This document shows, in pieces, positions 39,191-49,500 of a DNA stretch of 64,000 nucleotides. Under the pieces are notes generated by a model. The model saw only the letters and a list, made by a program, of their open reading frames with translations. It was not told the origin of the DNA and did no database searches. The position numbers and the translations under genes were made by a program. How positions within the stretch are numbered: position 1 is the first letter of the stretch; each line of letters opens with the position of its first letter. Source of the DNA: Marinilabiliales bacterium (GTDB taxonomy: Bacteria > Bacteroidota > Bacteroidia > Bacteroidales > ML635J-15). The stretch covers positions 186,001-250,000 of the forward strand of contig PKTB01000005.1 in the NCBI GenBank assembly GCA_002869385.1, read 5' to 3'.

Positions 39191-39766
39191 TTTCTTCTTT
39201 CTTCGACTTGTATTATTATCAAGATTATTCTTTTTGACATAATCACTCCAACTATTTGAGGTTTTACCTTTTGTCGGCAGATCTTTTTGATAATAATGAC
39301 AAAGTGCGGCTGCAAGACCATCTGTTGCATCAAGTTTCTTTGGCAGTTCTTCCAATTTTAGAATTTTTTGCAGCATTCCAGCAACTTGCTCTTTACTTGC
39401 TGCACCACTACCTGTAATCGCTAACTTAATTTTACGTGGAGCATATTCAAAAATAGGAACTGTTCGTGTAAGAGCTGCGGAAATTGCTGCGCCTTGCGCC
39501 CTACCCAACTTTAACATTGACTGAACATTTTTACCTTGAAACGGTGCTTCTATAGCCAACTCATCAGGTTTAAATCCATCTATAAGTTGTAAGGTTCTCT
39601 CATAAATATGCTTAAGCTTATTAAAATGACCACTCATTTTTTGCATATCTACAATACCGAATCCAACAACCTCAACATTTTTCCCCTTTTCATGAATTAC
39701 ACCATAACCCATGATATTAGTACCGGGATCAATGCCTAAAATTATTCTGTCTTTTTCAGCTTTCAT
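39188..39766 (-). CDS. ruvC: Holliday junction resolvase RuvC
   Basis: 192 residues. Motif I IILGIDPGTNIMGYGVI with catalytic Asp, the second acidic residue in LAIEAPFQGKNVQSMLKLGR, and the last acidic pair in KLDATDGLAAALCHYY. It cleaves four-way junctions with RuvAB. The C-terminal 20 residues are basic (SRRKKK). The ATG overlaps the end of the upstream TPR gene by four bases (ATGA). Confidence 0.96.
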   Translation of the reverse strand: MKAEKDRIILGIDPGTNIMGYGVIHEKGKNVEVVGFGIVDMQKMSGHFNKLKHIYERTLQLIDGFKPDELAIEAPFQGKNVQSMLKLGRAQGAAISAALTRTVPIFEYAPRKIKLAITGSGAASKEQVAGMLQKILKLEELPKKLDATDGLAAALCHYYQKDLPTKGKTSNSWSDYVKKNNLDNNTSRRKKK

Positions 39767-41583
39767 TCCGCACTACCTGTTAAATTACGCAAGTTCTTTC
39801 TTGCTTCAACTGTAAATATACTTCCCGGAAAATCTGAAATCAATTTAAAGTATGAATTCTTGGCTTCTTCAAAATTCCCTAGCTTTTCCTGAACTAATGC
39901 ATATCTAAATAAAGCATTATCAGCAAGAATATCATAATAATACGTGTCAGCAACATGCTTATAATACGATGATGCTTGTTCAAGATTATTAGTGGCTTCA
40001 TATATCTGTCCTTTTTTATAAAGAACATCATCTATCAATGTATGTGAAGGATACATCTCTACAATTGAATCAAGACTCTGAAAAGCAAGATCATACTGTT
40101 TTGAGAAAATGTAGAAATCTGCTCTAGCAAATATTTGCATAGTCGTTTCAGTTGTATCAAGATTGTAATTTTCACTAATAAACATACTTAGTTCCATTGC
40201 ATCATTTGCAATTAATTTTGAAGTACTAGATTTTAAAACATCTAACTGTGCCTGAGCCCACTTAAACTGACCGGTATAATATGCCAATTTTGCCTTTTTA
40301 AACCTCGCCTCGTGACCTATTGGTGATTCAAGAACAGCTTTTTCAACCTGCGCATAAACCAAGACTGCATCCCAAGGATTATTATTAAGAAAATAAATAT
40401 CTCCTAACATAAGTTTTAAAACCTGTTCCTGATCCGGCTGAAACCTTCTTTGGTCAATACTTAAATTTATTAAATCTATTGCTTCCTGATGTTTTCCTAA
40501 ATAAAATGCTTTAATATTAGCTAATGCGTATATTATCGAATATGATTCTCTCCTTAAAACAAAGTCGAGTGATTCGGTTAGCATTTTTTCAAGTTCTATC
40601 AGCTCATCCATATCAGGATTTAATACCGAAGTTGTTTTTGCGTAAAGTACATTCAAATACTCAATATATGCAGAGTTGTAAAATTGATTCTCCTCTCCTT
40701 TTTGCATAATATAATCAAAAGCTTCGAGTGCCATCTCATATTCATTATTCAGTGCCAACACCTTTCCAAACTCAAGTATATCAAACTCCCCTCCTACTTT
40801 TGATCTTTTATCATTTGCATAAAGCTGATTTAACGCTACGCGAAACTTCCCTGCCTGAGTATAATACCAGATAAGTAATTTATTGAAAGTCTGGTTTTGA
40901 GGACTTTCCTGTATTTTATTGAGGATTGTTGTTTCGATAATCTCATCTACACTGCCATCAATATCATTCGCCAATACGTATTGTAATCTGGCCTGCACAG
41001 TATTCATTGCATTATAGTTCTTACCTAAATGCTCGAGATACTTCTGCATCATACGCTCATAATCCCTTTGAATATAGTATAGATTCCCCAACTCCATACT
41101 AAAATCTGTTCGCAAATAATCCTCACCTACTTTGTATGCTTTTTCGGCATAAGAATACTGTCTGTAATTTATAAACATGGCAGCAGCACTATATACGTTA
41201 TTTCGATTAGTTTTAACTCTCTCGATAACCTTCATAAATTGCTCATCAGCTTCCTCAAAGCGATTCGAATTAAAGTAGACCATTACCAAGTCTATAACTA
41301 AATAAAAGTCATGCTTTTGCTTTTTTATCTGCTTTTTCAGGAATTTTTCAGCGGTATCATAATCTTTCAAATTAAACAAACAACGCAAATAATAATCCCT
41401 GTTTGTTTTATAACCTGTTTCTTCGAAAAGCTCTTTATAAATCTCGGCTGCTTTATCATACTCTTCATTTTTATAATAACGCAAAGCTAATTGAGCATCT
41501 CCACCATCCTGTGCAAAAACACTTATCTGAACTGTAAGTACAATCAGAAAAAATAAAAACTTATATGTTTTTTTGAAACTCAA
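39763..41583 (-). CDS. Exported TPR protein
   Basis: 606 residues with a signal peptide (FLFFLIVLTVQISVFAQ) and tetratricopeptide repeats along the whole length, for example YYKNEEYDKAAEIYKELFEE, YEMALEAFDYIMQ and LEQASSYYKHVADTYYYD. No enzymatic domain is visible. The last repeats resemble the BamD/YbgF type (TLIDDVLYKKGQIYEATNN), which suggests an envelope-assembly scaffold; this is inference. It is co-transcribed with ruvC through a four-base overlap. Confidence 0.85.
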   Translation of the reverse strand: MSFKKTYKFLFFLIVLTVQISVFAQDGGDAQLALRYYKNEEYDKAAEIYKELFEETGYKTNRDYYLRCLFNLKDYDTAEKFLKKQIKKQKHDFYLVIDLVMVYFNSNRFEEADEQFMKVIERVKTNRNNVYSAAAMFINYRQYSYAEKAYKVGEDYLRTDFSMELGNLYYIQRDYERMMQKYLEHLGKNYNAMNTVQARLQYVLANDIDGSVDEIIETTILNKIQESPQNQTFNKLLIWYYTQAGKFRVALNQLYANDKRSKVGGEFDILEFGKVLALNNEYEMALEAFDYIMQKGEENQFYNSAYIEYLNVLYAKTTSVLNPDMDELIELEKMLTESLDFVLRRESYSIIYALANIKAFYLGKHQEAIDLINLSIDQRRFQPDQEQVLKLMLGDIYFLNNNPWDAVLVYAQVEKAVLESPIGHEARFKKAKLAYYTGQFKWAQAQLDVLKSSTSKLIANDAMELSMFISENYNLDTTETTMQIFARADFYIFSKQYDLAFQSLDSIVEMYPSHTLIDDVLYKKGQIYEATNNLEQASSYYKHVADTYYYDILADNALFRYALVQEKLGNFEEAKNSYFKLISDFPGSIFTVEARKNLRNLTGSAE

Positions 41584-41625
41584 AATATATATTATTAACG
41601 GATTTTTTCTCCGTTTAATATTCTA

Positions 41626-42897
41626 TTAGTCAATAATATCAAAACCTGTAAATGGACGTAGTACTTCAGGGACTACAATACCCTTATCTGTTTGATAGTT
41701 CTCAAGAATTGCTGCCATTATTCGTGGCAATGCCAAAGCACTACCATTTAAACTATGTGCAAGTCTGGTTTTCTTTTCATTCTCAGGTCTATAACGTAAT
41801 TTAAGACGGTTAGTCTGAAAGTCTTCAAAATTTGATACAGAGCTTACCTCAAGCCATCTTTCCTGAGCAGCTGAAAAGACTTCGAAATCAAAAGTTAATG
41901 CAGATGTAAAACTAATATCTCCACCACAAAGTCTAAGAATACGATATGGAAGTTTTAACTTCACTAATAAGTTCTCGACATGGTTTTTCATTTCCTCTAA
42001 AGCTGCATAGGAATCCTCTGGTTTGCGAATTTGTACTATCTCAACCTTATCAAACTTATGCAAACGATTAAGTCCTCTTACATGAGCTCCCCAAGATCCT
42101 GCTTCGCGACGAAAACATGCTGAGTATGCCATATTTTTAACTGGAAAATCCTTTTCATTTAAGATTACATCACGATATAAATTTGTTACTGGAACCTCTG
42201 CAGTTGGAATCAAATAAAAATTATCAGCAGTAACATGATACATTTGCCCTTCTTTATCAGGAAGCTGACCAGTTCCAAATCCACTATCCTCATTAACAAC
42301 AAGTGGAGGTAAAACTTCATTATAACCCGCTTTTTCAGCCTCATCCAAGAAGAAATTTATAAGTGCACGTTGCAATTTTGCTCCTTTACCCATATAAACA
42401 GGAAATCCTGCGCCTGTAATTTTTGTTCCAAGTTCAAAATCAATAATATTATAATCTTTGATTAGGTCCCAGTGAGGTTTATTATGTGTTAATTCGGGAA
42501 TTTGTCCACCTTCTTTAACTACTTCATTATCATCCTCTCCTTTTCCCGGCTTAACAGACTCATGTGGAATATTTGGAAGTTGAACTAATAAATCATTAAG
42601 TTCTTTCTCGGATTCACTAAAAATAATCTCAAACTCTTTTACCTGCTCTTTTATCTGACCTGTCTTTTGTTTAGCTTGTTCAGCCTCTTCGCGTTTCCCC
42701 TGAGCAAATAATTTTCCTATTTCTTTGGAAATATCATTCATTTCTTTTTGCAATCCGTCCTTCTTCACCTGATACTCTCTTCTTTTATCATCAAGTTCAA
42801 TTATTTGATCAATTAATTCAGACGCATCAAAGTTCTTTATTTTAAGTCTTTCAACTACCTTTTCCTTCTCTTCTCTGATTGTTTTTAATGTCAACAT
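41626..42897 (-). CDS. serS: Seryl-tRNA synthetase
   Basis: 423 residues, normal length. The N-terminal coiled-coil arm that binds the tRNA long variable arm spans about residues 25-100 (AQGKREEAEQAKQKTGQIK). The class II core has motif 2 FRREAGSWGAHVRGLNRLH and motif 3 SALALPRIMAAILENYQ, with the Ser-site segment PTAEVPVTNLYRD. It charges tRNA-Ser and tRNA-Sec. It is transcribed divergently from lptB. Confidence 0.98.
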   Translation of the reverse strand: MLTLKTIREEKEKVVERLKIKNFDASELIDQIIELDDKRREYQVKKDGLQKEMNDISKEIGKLFAQGKREEAEQAKQKTGQIKEQVKEFEIIFSESEKELNDLLVQLPNIPHESVKPGKGEDDNEVVKEGGQIPELTHNKPHWDLIKDYNIIDFELGTKITGAGFPVYMGKGAKLQRALINFFLDEAEKAGYNEVLPPLVVNEDSGFGTGQLPDKEGQMYHVTADNFYLIPTAEVPVTNLYRDVILNEKDFPVKNMAYSACFRREAGSWGAHVRGLNRLHKFDKVEIVQIRKPEDSYAALEEMKNHVENLLVKLKLPYRILRLCGGDISFTSALTFDFEVFSAAQERWLEVSSVSNFEDFQTNRLKLRYRPENEKKTRLAHSLNGSALALPRIMAAILENYQTDKGIVVPEVLRPFTGFDIID

Positions 42898-42917
42898 ATC
42901 CGTATAATTTTATTTGG

Positions 42918-42925
42918 CGAAGTTA
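42918..42925 (-). promoter_or_regulatory. -7 box of serS (TAACTTCG on the minus strand)
   Basis: Near-consensus -7 element 20 bases before the serS ATG, with a T-rich -33 region. Confidence 0.45.
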
Positions 42926-42972
42926 TGAAAAATGTACTAGATATAAAATAGGAAAATTCAATCGAATTTCTA

Positions 42973-43008
42973 ATCTACATAATTAAAAAAATCTACATAG
43001 AAGTAGAT
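42973..43008. promoter_or_regulatory. Repeated ATCTACATA motif between serS and lptB
   Basis: ATCTACATA occurs at 42973-42981 and again at 42991-42999, 18 bases apart, and the second copy is followed by the inverted GTAGAT at 43003-43008. The set lies about 25 bases upstream of the lptB -7 box and could be an operator. Confidence 0.45.
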
Positions 43009-43030
43009 ATCAAACACTGAACTTTTTTTC

Positions 43031-43038
43031 TATCTTTG
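43031..43038 (+). promoter_or_regulatory. -7 box of lptB (TATCTTTG)
   Basis: TATCTTTG followed by CA, 20 bases before the lptB ATG. It matches TAnnTTTG; the -33 element is not clear. Confidence 0.6.
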
Positions 43039-43058
43039 CATAAATAATCTCTTTATAG

Positions 43059-43784
43059 ATGAGACTTCATACAGAAAAATTAATAAAGAAATACGGCAAA
43101 AGAACTGTTGTAAAGGGAGTAAGCGTTGAAGTGAAGCAGGGTGAAATAGTTGGTCTCTTAGGCCCAAACGGTGCAGGTAAAACAACAACGTTTTATATGA
43201 TTGTAGGACTTATTAAACCTAATGAAGGAAGGATTTTTCTGGATGATGCAGATATTACCAGAGAACCTATTTACAGAAGGGCCAGAAAAGGAATCGGTTA
43301 TCTTGCGCAAGAAGAGTCTATTTTCCAAAAAATGTCTGTTCAGGATAATATTAAGGCTATTCTGGAAATGACAAAACTTACTCGTAAAGAGCAACTTAGA
43401 AAAACGGCCCAATTACTTGAAGAATTTGGTCTTAATCATATTCGTAAAAGTAAAGGGTTTCAATTATCAGGTGGAGAAAGAAGACGAACAGAAATTGCAC
43501 GTGCCCTGGCTATAGATCAAAGTTTTATATTGTTGGATGAACCTTTCGCAGGTGTCGACCCAATTGCTGTCGAGGATATACAGCAAATTGTTATGCACCT
43601 AAAAGAAAGAAATATAGGCGTTCTTATAACTGACCATAATGTTCACGAAACTCTTTCTATTACCGATAGAGCATATCTACTTTTCGAAGGAGATATACTA
43701 AAAAGTTGTACAGCTGAAGAACTTAGCGAAGATGAGCAGGTAAGAAAACTATATCTGGGTGAAAATTTTGAATTAAGAAGATAA
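43059..43784 (+). CDS. lptB: LPS export ABC transporter ATP-binding protein
   Basis: 241 residues. Walker A in [19 protein letters not shown], signature [17 protein letters not shown], Walker [17 protein letters not shown] and the switch His in [10 protein letters not shown]. The segments [20 protein letters not shown] and [18 protein letters not shown] are typical of LptB, the ATPase of the LptB2FG lipopolysaccharide extractor at the inner membrane. It stands apart from other lpt genes, as is common in this phylum. Confidence 0.95.
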   Translation: MRLHTEKLIKKYGKRTVVKGVSVEVKQGEIVGLLGPNGAGKTTTFYMIVGLIKPNEGRIFLDDADITREPIYRRARKGIGYLAQEESIFQKMSVQDNIKAILEMTKLTRKEQLRKTAQLLEEFGLNHIRKSKGFQLSGGERRRTEIARALAIDQSFILLDEPFAGVDPIAVEDIQQIVMHLKERNIGVLITDHNVHETLSITDRAYLLFEGDILKSCTAEELSEDEQVRKLYLGENFELRR

Positions 43785-43788
43785 ATCT

Positions 43789-44874
43789 ATGTCATATATG
43801 AAATACAGGTGGTATGCAATAATACTTTCAGTTTTAATTCTTTTTACAATCTCTTGTAATTCCGAAAAAAAACTAAATAAGAATAAAAATACAATTACTA
43901 CTGAAAGATCTGAATACAGAGTAATGTTTTATAATGTTGAGAACCTTTTTGACACAGAAGATGATCCCGAAAAACGTGACGAAGAGTTTCTTCCAGAAGG
44001 TGACAGATATTGGTCAAGCTATAGATACAACAACAAATTAAGTAATATTTATAAGGTTATTGTAGGAGTAGGTGAATGGGATTTGCCTCAATTGGTTGGT
44101 CTATGCGAGCTTGAAAACCGTGGTGTTTTAGAGGATTTATTAAGCAATACCCCTCTTTATAAAACTGATTATAAAATAGTCCATTTTGAATCGCCTGACC
44201 GTAGAGGAATTGATGTTGGCCTTCTTTATCGCAGCGAGTACTTTACTCCTTATCTTGAAAAAGCTATCCCTGTTGAATGGCCTGCTTCTGTAGAAGCCGG
44301 ACCAACTAGAGACATACTATATGTAGCAGGAGTAACAAACACCGACGATACTCTTAATGTATTTGTAAACCACTGGCCTTCACGATGGGGTGGACAAATG
44401 GAAACAGAAGGGAAAAGAATAACTGTTGCTAAACTTGTTAAAAAAGAAACCGATTCAATTTTCAGAACTAATCCTAAAGCAAATATTATTATTATGGGCG
44501 ACCTTAATGATCACACAACAGATAGAAGCGTACTAGAAATTCTAAAAGCTCAAACTGAGTTTGACAATTTAAAACCCAAGAAATTATACAACATGTCATA
44601 TTACCTAGAACATGAAAAAAATCTGGGAACACACAAATACAATGGTCAATGGGGTATACTTGATAAAATTATTGTTTCTTATGGTTTGATGGATACTACA
44701 AGTTCTGTTTATACAACTCTTGAGGATGCCCATATCTATAATGCTGATTTCCTACTTGAACCTGATGAAAAATATACAGGAAAAAGAGTAAACAGAACCT
44801 ATATCGGTTTTAAATATCATGGTGGTTTTAGTGACCACTTGCCTACTTATGTTGATTTTAAGTTTAGGAGATGA
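43789..44874 (+). CDS. Endonuclease/exonuclease/phosphatase-family lipoprotein
   Basis: 361 residues with a lipoprotein signal (LFTISC at about residue 23). The EEP fold motifs are visible: RVMFYNVENLFDTEDDP at the start, GLCELENRGVLEDL with the metal-binding Glu, DRRGIDVGLLYRS, VNHWPSR, IIMGDLNDH with the catalytic Asp-x-Asn, and GGFSDHLPTYVDF with the final Asp-His. Family members cut nucleic acids or phospholipids; the membrane-anchored location suggests scavenging. The gene starts four bases after lptB. It ends in a TGA at a convergent boundary, a genuine stop. Confidence 0.9.
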   Translation: MSYMKYRWYAIILSVLILFTISCNSEKKLNKNKNTITTERSEYRVMFYNVENLFDTEDDPEKRDEEFLPEGDRYWSSYRYNNKLSNIYKVIVGVGEWDLPQLVGLCELENRGVLEDLLSNTPLYKTDYKIVHFESPDRRGIDVGLLYRSEYFTPYLEKAIPVEWPASVEAGPTRDILYVAGVTNTDDTLNVFVNHWPSRWGGQMETEGKRITVAKLVKKETDSIFRTNPKANIIIMGDLNDHTTDRSVLEILKAQTEFDNLKPKKLYNMSYYLEHEKNLGTHKYNGQWGILDKIIVSYGLMDTTSSVYTTLEDAHIYNADFLLEPDEKYTGKRVNRTYIGFKYHGGFSDHLPTYVDFKFRR

Positions 44875-44961
44875 TTGGTGTCGGGTGACCGATGACGGAT
44901 AACAAGTGATGTAATACGACAAAGTTGGACGAGAAATCTTTTCATTTATTTTGAAAACGAT

Positions 44962-46437
44962 TTATTCCACTCTTTCAAAAGCACCGATATCAGGACCTTC
45001 ATCTGATAAACGACTGTTTCCATCCTGATCGTTTTGAACTAAAGTACTAATACTCCCTTTAGCAACATCTTTTGCAGGTGATAGTGTATCTAAATGATAA
45101 TCGTATGGTGAAGCTGTTTCCACAAATTCAGGATTTTCATTCCAAATATTATCAATAAAATAATCAGAACCTGTAATATCTTCGTATTCTTGGGATTTTA
45201 TTAGGCAATTCTCGAATCGGAAGTTTGCCATAGCATCCTGAGCTAAGTCTAACTCAAACTCCTCTTCGCGTGAACCATAAATAATACAATTACCAAAATA
45301 TGCATTGGTTAAATCACGATATGACACCTGAGTTCCTGCACCAATATCGTAAGTATAGTAATTATTTAAAATTAACTGTGGCGTCTGTCTATTCCCTACC
45401 CAATAATTAGCCATTGTGCAATGAATAAAGGAGTATTCTCCTCCGATAATGCATGCTATATTATATTGCCCACTATTAGCAAAAATACAATTCTCGGCTT
45501 CGATATGAGCTCCTAATGCATATAGTCCAATAATTTTTGAATTTTCGATATTTGAATTCTTTAGGATTAATGTTGGTGTTCCCGGAGTTACACACGAGTC
45601 TACCTGTAAACCTATTATTGAATTCTTGATTTCAGCATAATTTATTGAATTATATCTCGAACCTGCTAGCATATGTATTCCTCCAAAAATTCCAGTTGTA
45701 TTACCATTATCATCCTGAAGAAATGCCCCCCACTGACCGGCAGTTTCGCTATAGTAATCCTCCAATCTGTCACTAGTGAAAGTTACCATATTATCTTGAG
45801 CTCCATTAACAATAAGGCTTCCTTTAACAAACAAACTGTAACCTCTGTGAAAATAAACCTTTGTACCAGCCTCGACAGTTACTGTTACCAAAGAGTCGAT
45901 TAAAGCAGAATTATAAATCAATACTGGTTTTATTGCCGTCCATATAGTATCATTGGAGATGTACTGACCATTTATCAAGGTTACATCCTGACCATACGAA
46001 ATCAATTTAACATTCTGGATATTTCAGTTAGAAACAAAAATCACAGAATCTTCTTCTATCATTTCATCTTGATTAGGATCAATAGTTACTTCGACAAAAA
46101 TAAAAAGGGAATCACCAGGTGCAAGTTCATAATCTTCTATCGAATTAGTTGATAGTCCGTCAATATTCAGGCGATACTTTGTATTTGATTCTCCAGCAAC
46201 AAATATTCTGTCAATTTTAATTGATTTTGACTCATTGCTGTTTCTGACAACAAAGTAATTAGTTGCAGAGCCAATAGAAGTAAATATAGTATCAAACTGA
46301 ACAGTATCTGTAGAGAATTCCAACAAATCGGACGGATCTGTTGTGAAAGTATTTTTATTACACGAACTTAAAACGAGTAGAGTAAAAAATACTACTGCAA
46401 GTATAAATATTCCTGTTATCTTTTTTGCCATCAACAC
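44962..46437 (-). pseudogene. Lipoprotein with a right-handed beta-helix, broken by an in-frame TGA
   Basis: The frame is 491 residues with one stop, TGA at 46026-46024. A lipoprotein signal (LLVLSSCNKNTF) is followed by an immunoglobulin-like region (VQFDTIFTSIGSATNYF, LAPGDSLFIFVEV) and a parallel beta-helix (AGTKVYFHRGYSLFVKGSLI, and repeated short strands to DIGAFERVE). The stop lies in SVIFVSN-stop-NIQNVKLISYGQD, where homologous lipoproteins normally have Gly (GGA to TGA). The first ORF alone would lack the helix domain, so the stop inactivates it. The 87 bases to the convergent 43789 gene hold no terminator I can recognise. Confidence 0.8.
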
Positions 46438-46526
46438 TTTTCTTATTTGAGAATTAACGTAAATGTCTTCTCCATATTACATTTTTACAGAAATATTTCA
46501 CTAAACAATATGTTTTCAAAAGTAAA

Positions 46527-49500
46527 TTACTTGACAAGTGTAACGGTTCCGCTTTCCTCACGAGGTTTTCCATTCAAGTCAGCAAATGAACAATACCAAC
46601 GATACATTCCATTTGTCATAACAGGATCACCTTTCACTACACTTCCGTTATGAGAACCGTCCCAAGCCATTCTATATGGATTGTCACTATCGAATGTTTC
46701 AGTTTCAAAAACCTTTGAGCCGAATCTATCATAAATAACTAAATAGAACTGTGTTGGATCTATTCCATGACCAATTACATAAAAAACATCATTTAGTCCA
46801 TCACCATTTGGAGTAAATGCATCAGGAGCGTAAAAAGTATACTCATCATGAACATGAATAGATTTATAAGCAGTATCATAACACTCATATTGATTTTTAG
46901 CTATCATCATTATTGTAAAATCTCCAAGAGCATTATACATATGCATCTGAGGTTCATTTGTCCAAAGTGTAGTTGCCCCATCACCAAAGTCCCAAAAATA
47001 TGTAGAACCACCTTCTGTATAATTTATAAATTCAATTAAAGGGTTAAATATTGAAACTACTTCAGGTGTTCCGGAAAATTCTGCACGTGGAACAGGATAC
47101 ATAGTTATTAAGTTCTCAATTTCACGTACTTTTTTACAACCATACTGTGACCAAGCTGTCAAAGAAACATCATAAGTTCCAGTTTCCGTATAAGTATGCT
47201 CCGGATTCTTTTGTACGCTATATCCACCATCACCAAAATCCCAAAGGTAAGTTTGACCCTCATCTGGGGTTTCTTCAGTAAAATAAAATACGTCTGGTGG
47301 ACATGCTGCAGCATGATCTGCATAAAATGCTATTTGTGGCAGTGGGTGTACTTCAACATAAATAGAATCTAAATCTGTTGGTGATCCGCACTCATCACTT
47401 ACTTCAAATGCATAATAACCTGACTCAGGAGGATAAAAAGTGTAAGGCATATTAACAATCTGATGATCAACAAATGTTATTGTATAAGGACCTCCATTAC
47501 CCCCTTGATACTCCATTTCCACATCAATAGATTCTCCAATACAAATCTCAGATGGAGTGCTATTTATATTTAAAACATCAATAACAGGATGAACATTAAC
47601 GGTGACATTTTGTGGTGGTCCGAAACATCCTTCGGAATCTGTTACTACCAATTGGTACATAGATGTCGTTTCAGGTGAAACTGTCAATGTATTTCCATAC
47701 CAAATAAAATCATTAGGACCTGTCCAAACATAATCATAATCTGCTCCCACATCAAGGTTACCACCTGTTGCACTTACAAATGTTGTAAATGATTCACCTA
47801 TACAAATTGTGCCACCCCAGGAAGGAGTTACATATATTGCAGGTGGTTGATCAACAAAAGCAGAAGCAACATGTGAACATCCATTTGCATCGGTAACTGT
47901 AACAGTATGTATGCCATATCCAATTGCAAGAGAATCTTCCGTGCTAGCATTTTCCCATTGGTAATTATAAAACTCACCAAACTCATTTACAAAAGGAACA
48001 CCTCCAATAACGTCCACTTCGACATAACCATCATAATATCCGTAACATGTTGCAGGACCTGAATATGTTGTCAAATAAATTGTATCATGTTCAGTTATTT
48101 CAAAATCAACATCTCCTACACAATCATACATATCTGTAATTGTAACAGAATAGTCTCCTGCACATAAATCCTGCATATAATCGCTTGTGCTTTCCCAAGA
48201 ATATATAAAAGGCGGAATACCTCCTGTTATATCAAGAGTTGCTGTACCTGAACAAACTCCATGACAGAGAACGTCATCAATAATAGGATCAATAATTATT
48301 GGCTGGCTTACCGTAACAGTTGAACTTTGTTCAGTGTATTCACACATATTTGCATCTGTCACAGTAACAGTATAAGTAAATGTCTCTTCGGGAGAAACTG
48401 ACACTTGGTCTGTATTAACTCCTACAGCATGATTCCAATCATAAAGATATGGTTCAACACCACCAATTACACTAACCTCAAGAGTAGCTTGCTCTCCACG
48501 ACAGATTCCCTGATTTGGTGTTATTGAATAATAAAACTGTGGTGGTTCTGCTATAAAGACAGTTTCCGTTCCGGTACAACCATTTGCATCTGTCACTGTT
48601 ACAGCATAATTTCCGGATAATAAATTATCTATAGTTATTGTTTCCATAAATGTACTCCATTCATATTCATAATCCGGAGTTCCACCAGAAGCAACAACTG
48701 TTGCCCATCCATCAACTTTACCAAAACATGTAATATCAGCATAATCTATACTTACATCAACTGATGGCAGCTCGTCAACAGAAAAGCAAAATATATCCTG
48801 ACAAGCACTGTACAAATCAGTAGCAGTCAAACAATAGTTTCCAGGCTCAGTAATAACTATTCCGGTAGAAATAGCACCCGTAGACCATTCATATTGATAA
48901 GGTCCTACCCCTGTTATTATATTGATATTTGCACTTCCTGTCCCACCTTCACAAAATGTTTCAGTATATACGACTTCAAAATAAAAGTCACCACTAACAA
49001 CTTCGTAACAATCGTTATCATTACAAGTACCATAAGTTGCAGTCACACAATAAATCCCATCTGCTGGAGCTAATATGCTTTGTCCTGTGCTGAGAGCAGG
49101 GTCGTCCCATTGAAAAGTCACATCACCGGGGTCTGCACCCATAACCTGTGCAGTTAAATTAACAGGACCCGAACATGGATTTCCTGATGGTGTTACAGAA
49201 ACAACTAGGCTGCTATTATCAGCAATAGTAAAGTTAATAACAGTATCACCACATGTAGGATCATCATCAGTAACAGTTACTGTATAATCTCCTGCTGCTA
49301 AACCTGTTTCTGTATCAGTAGTGTTTGCTGATGAACTCCAAGCAAAAGTTGGGTTTCCTCCACAGGATGAAAATACTGTAATCGATGCCGAGCCTGTTTG
49401 TCCACAACCATTATCTGTTGTAGATAAACTAACAGAAAGTTCACCGGTTTCGGGCTCTAGAAATGATGCTGCGATACCAAATGTGCAAAGTGAATTTCCA

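Noticed and set aside
44875..44961. Short GACCGATGACGGAT-like direct repeat after the EEP lipoprotein gene
   Set aside because: Only a partial repeat of about seven bases; too little to call an element.
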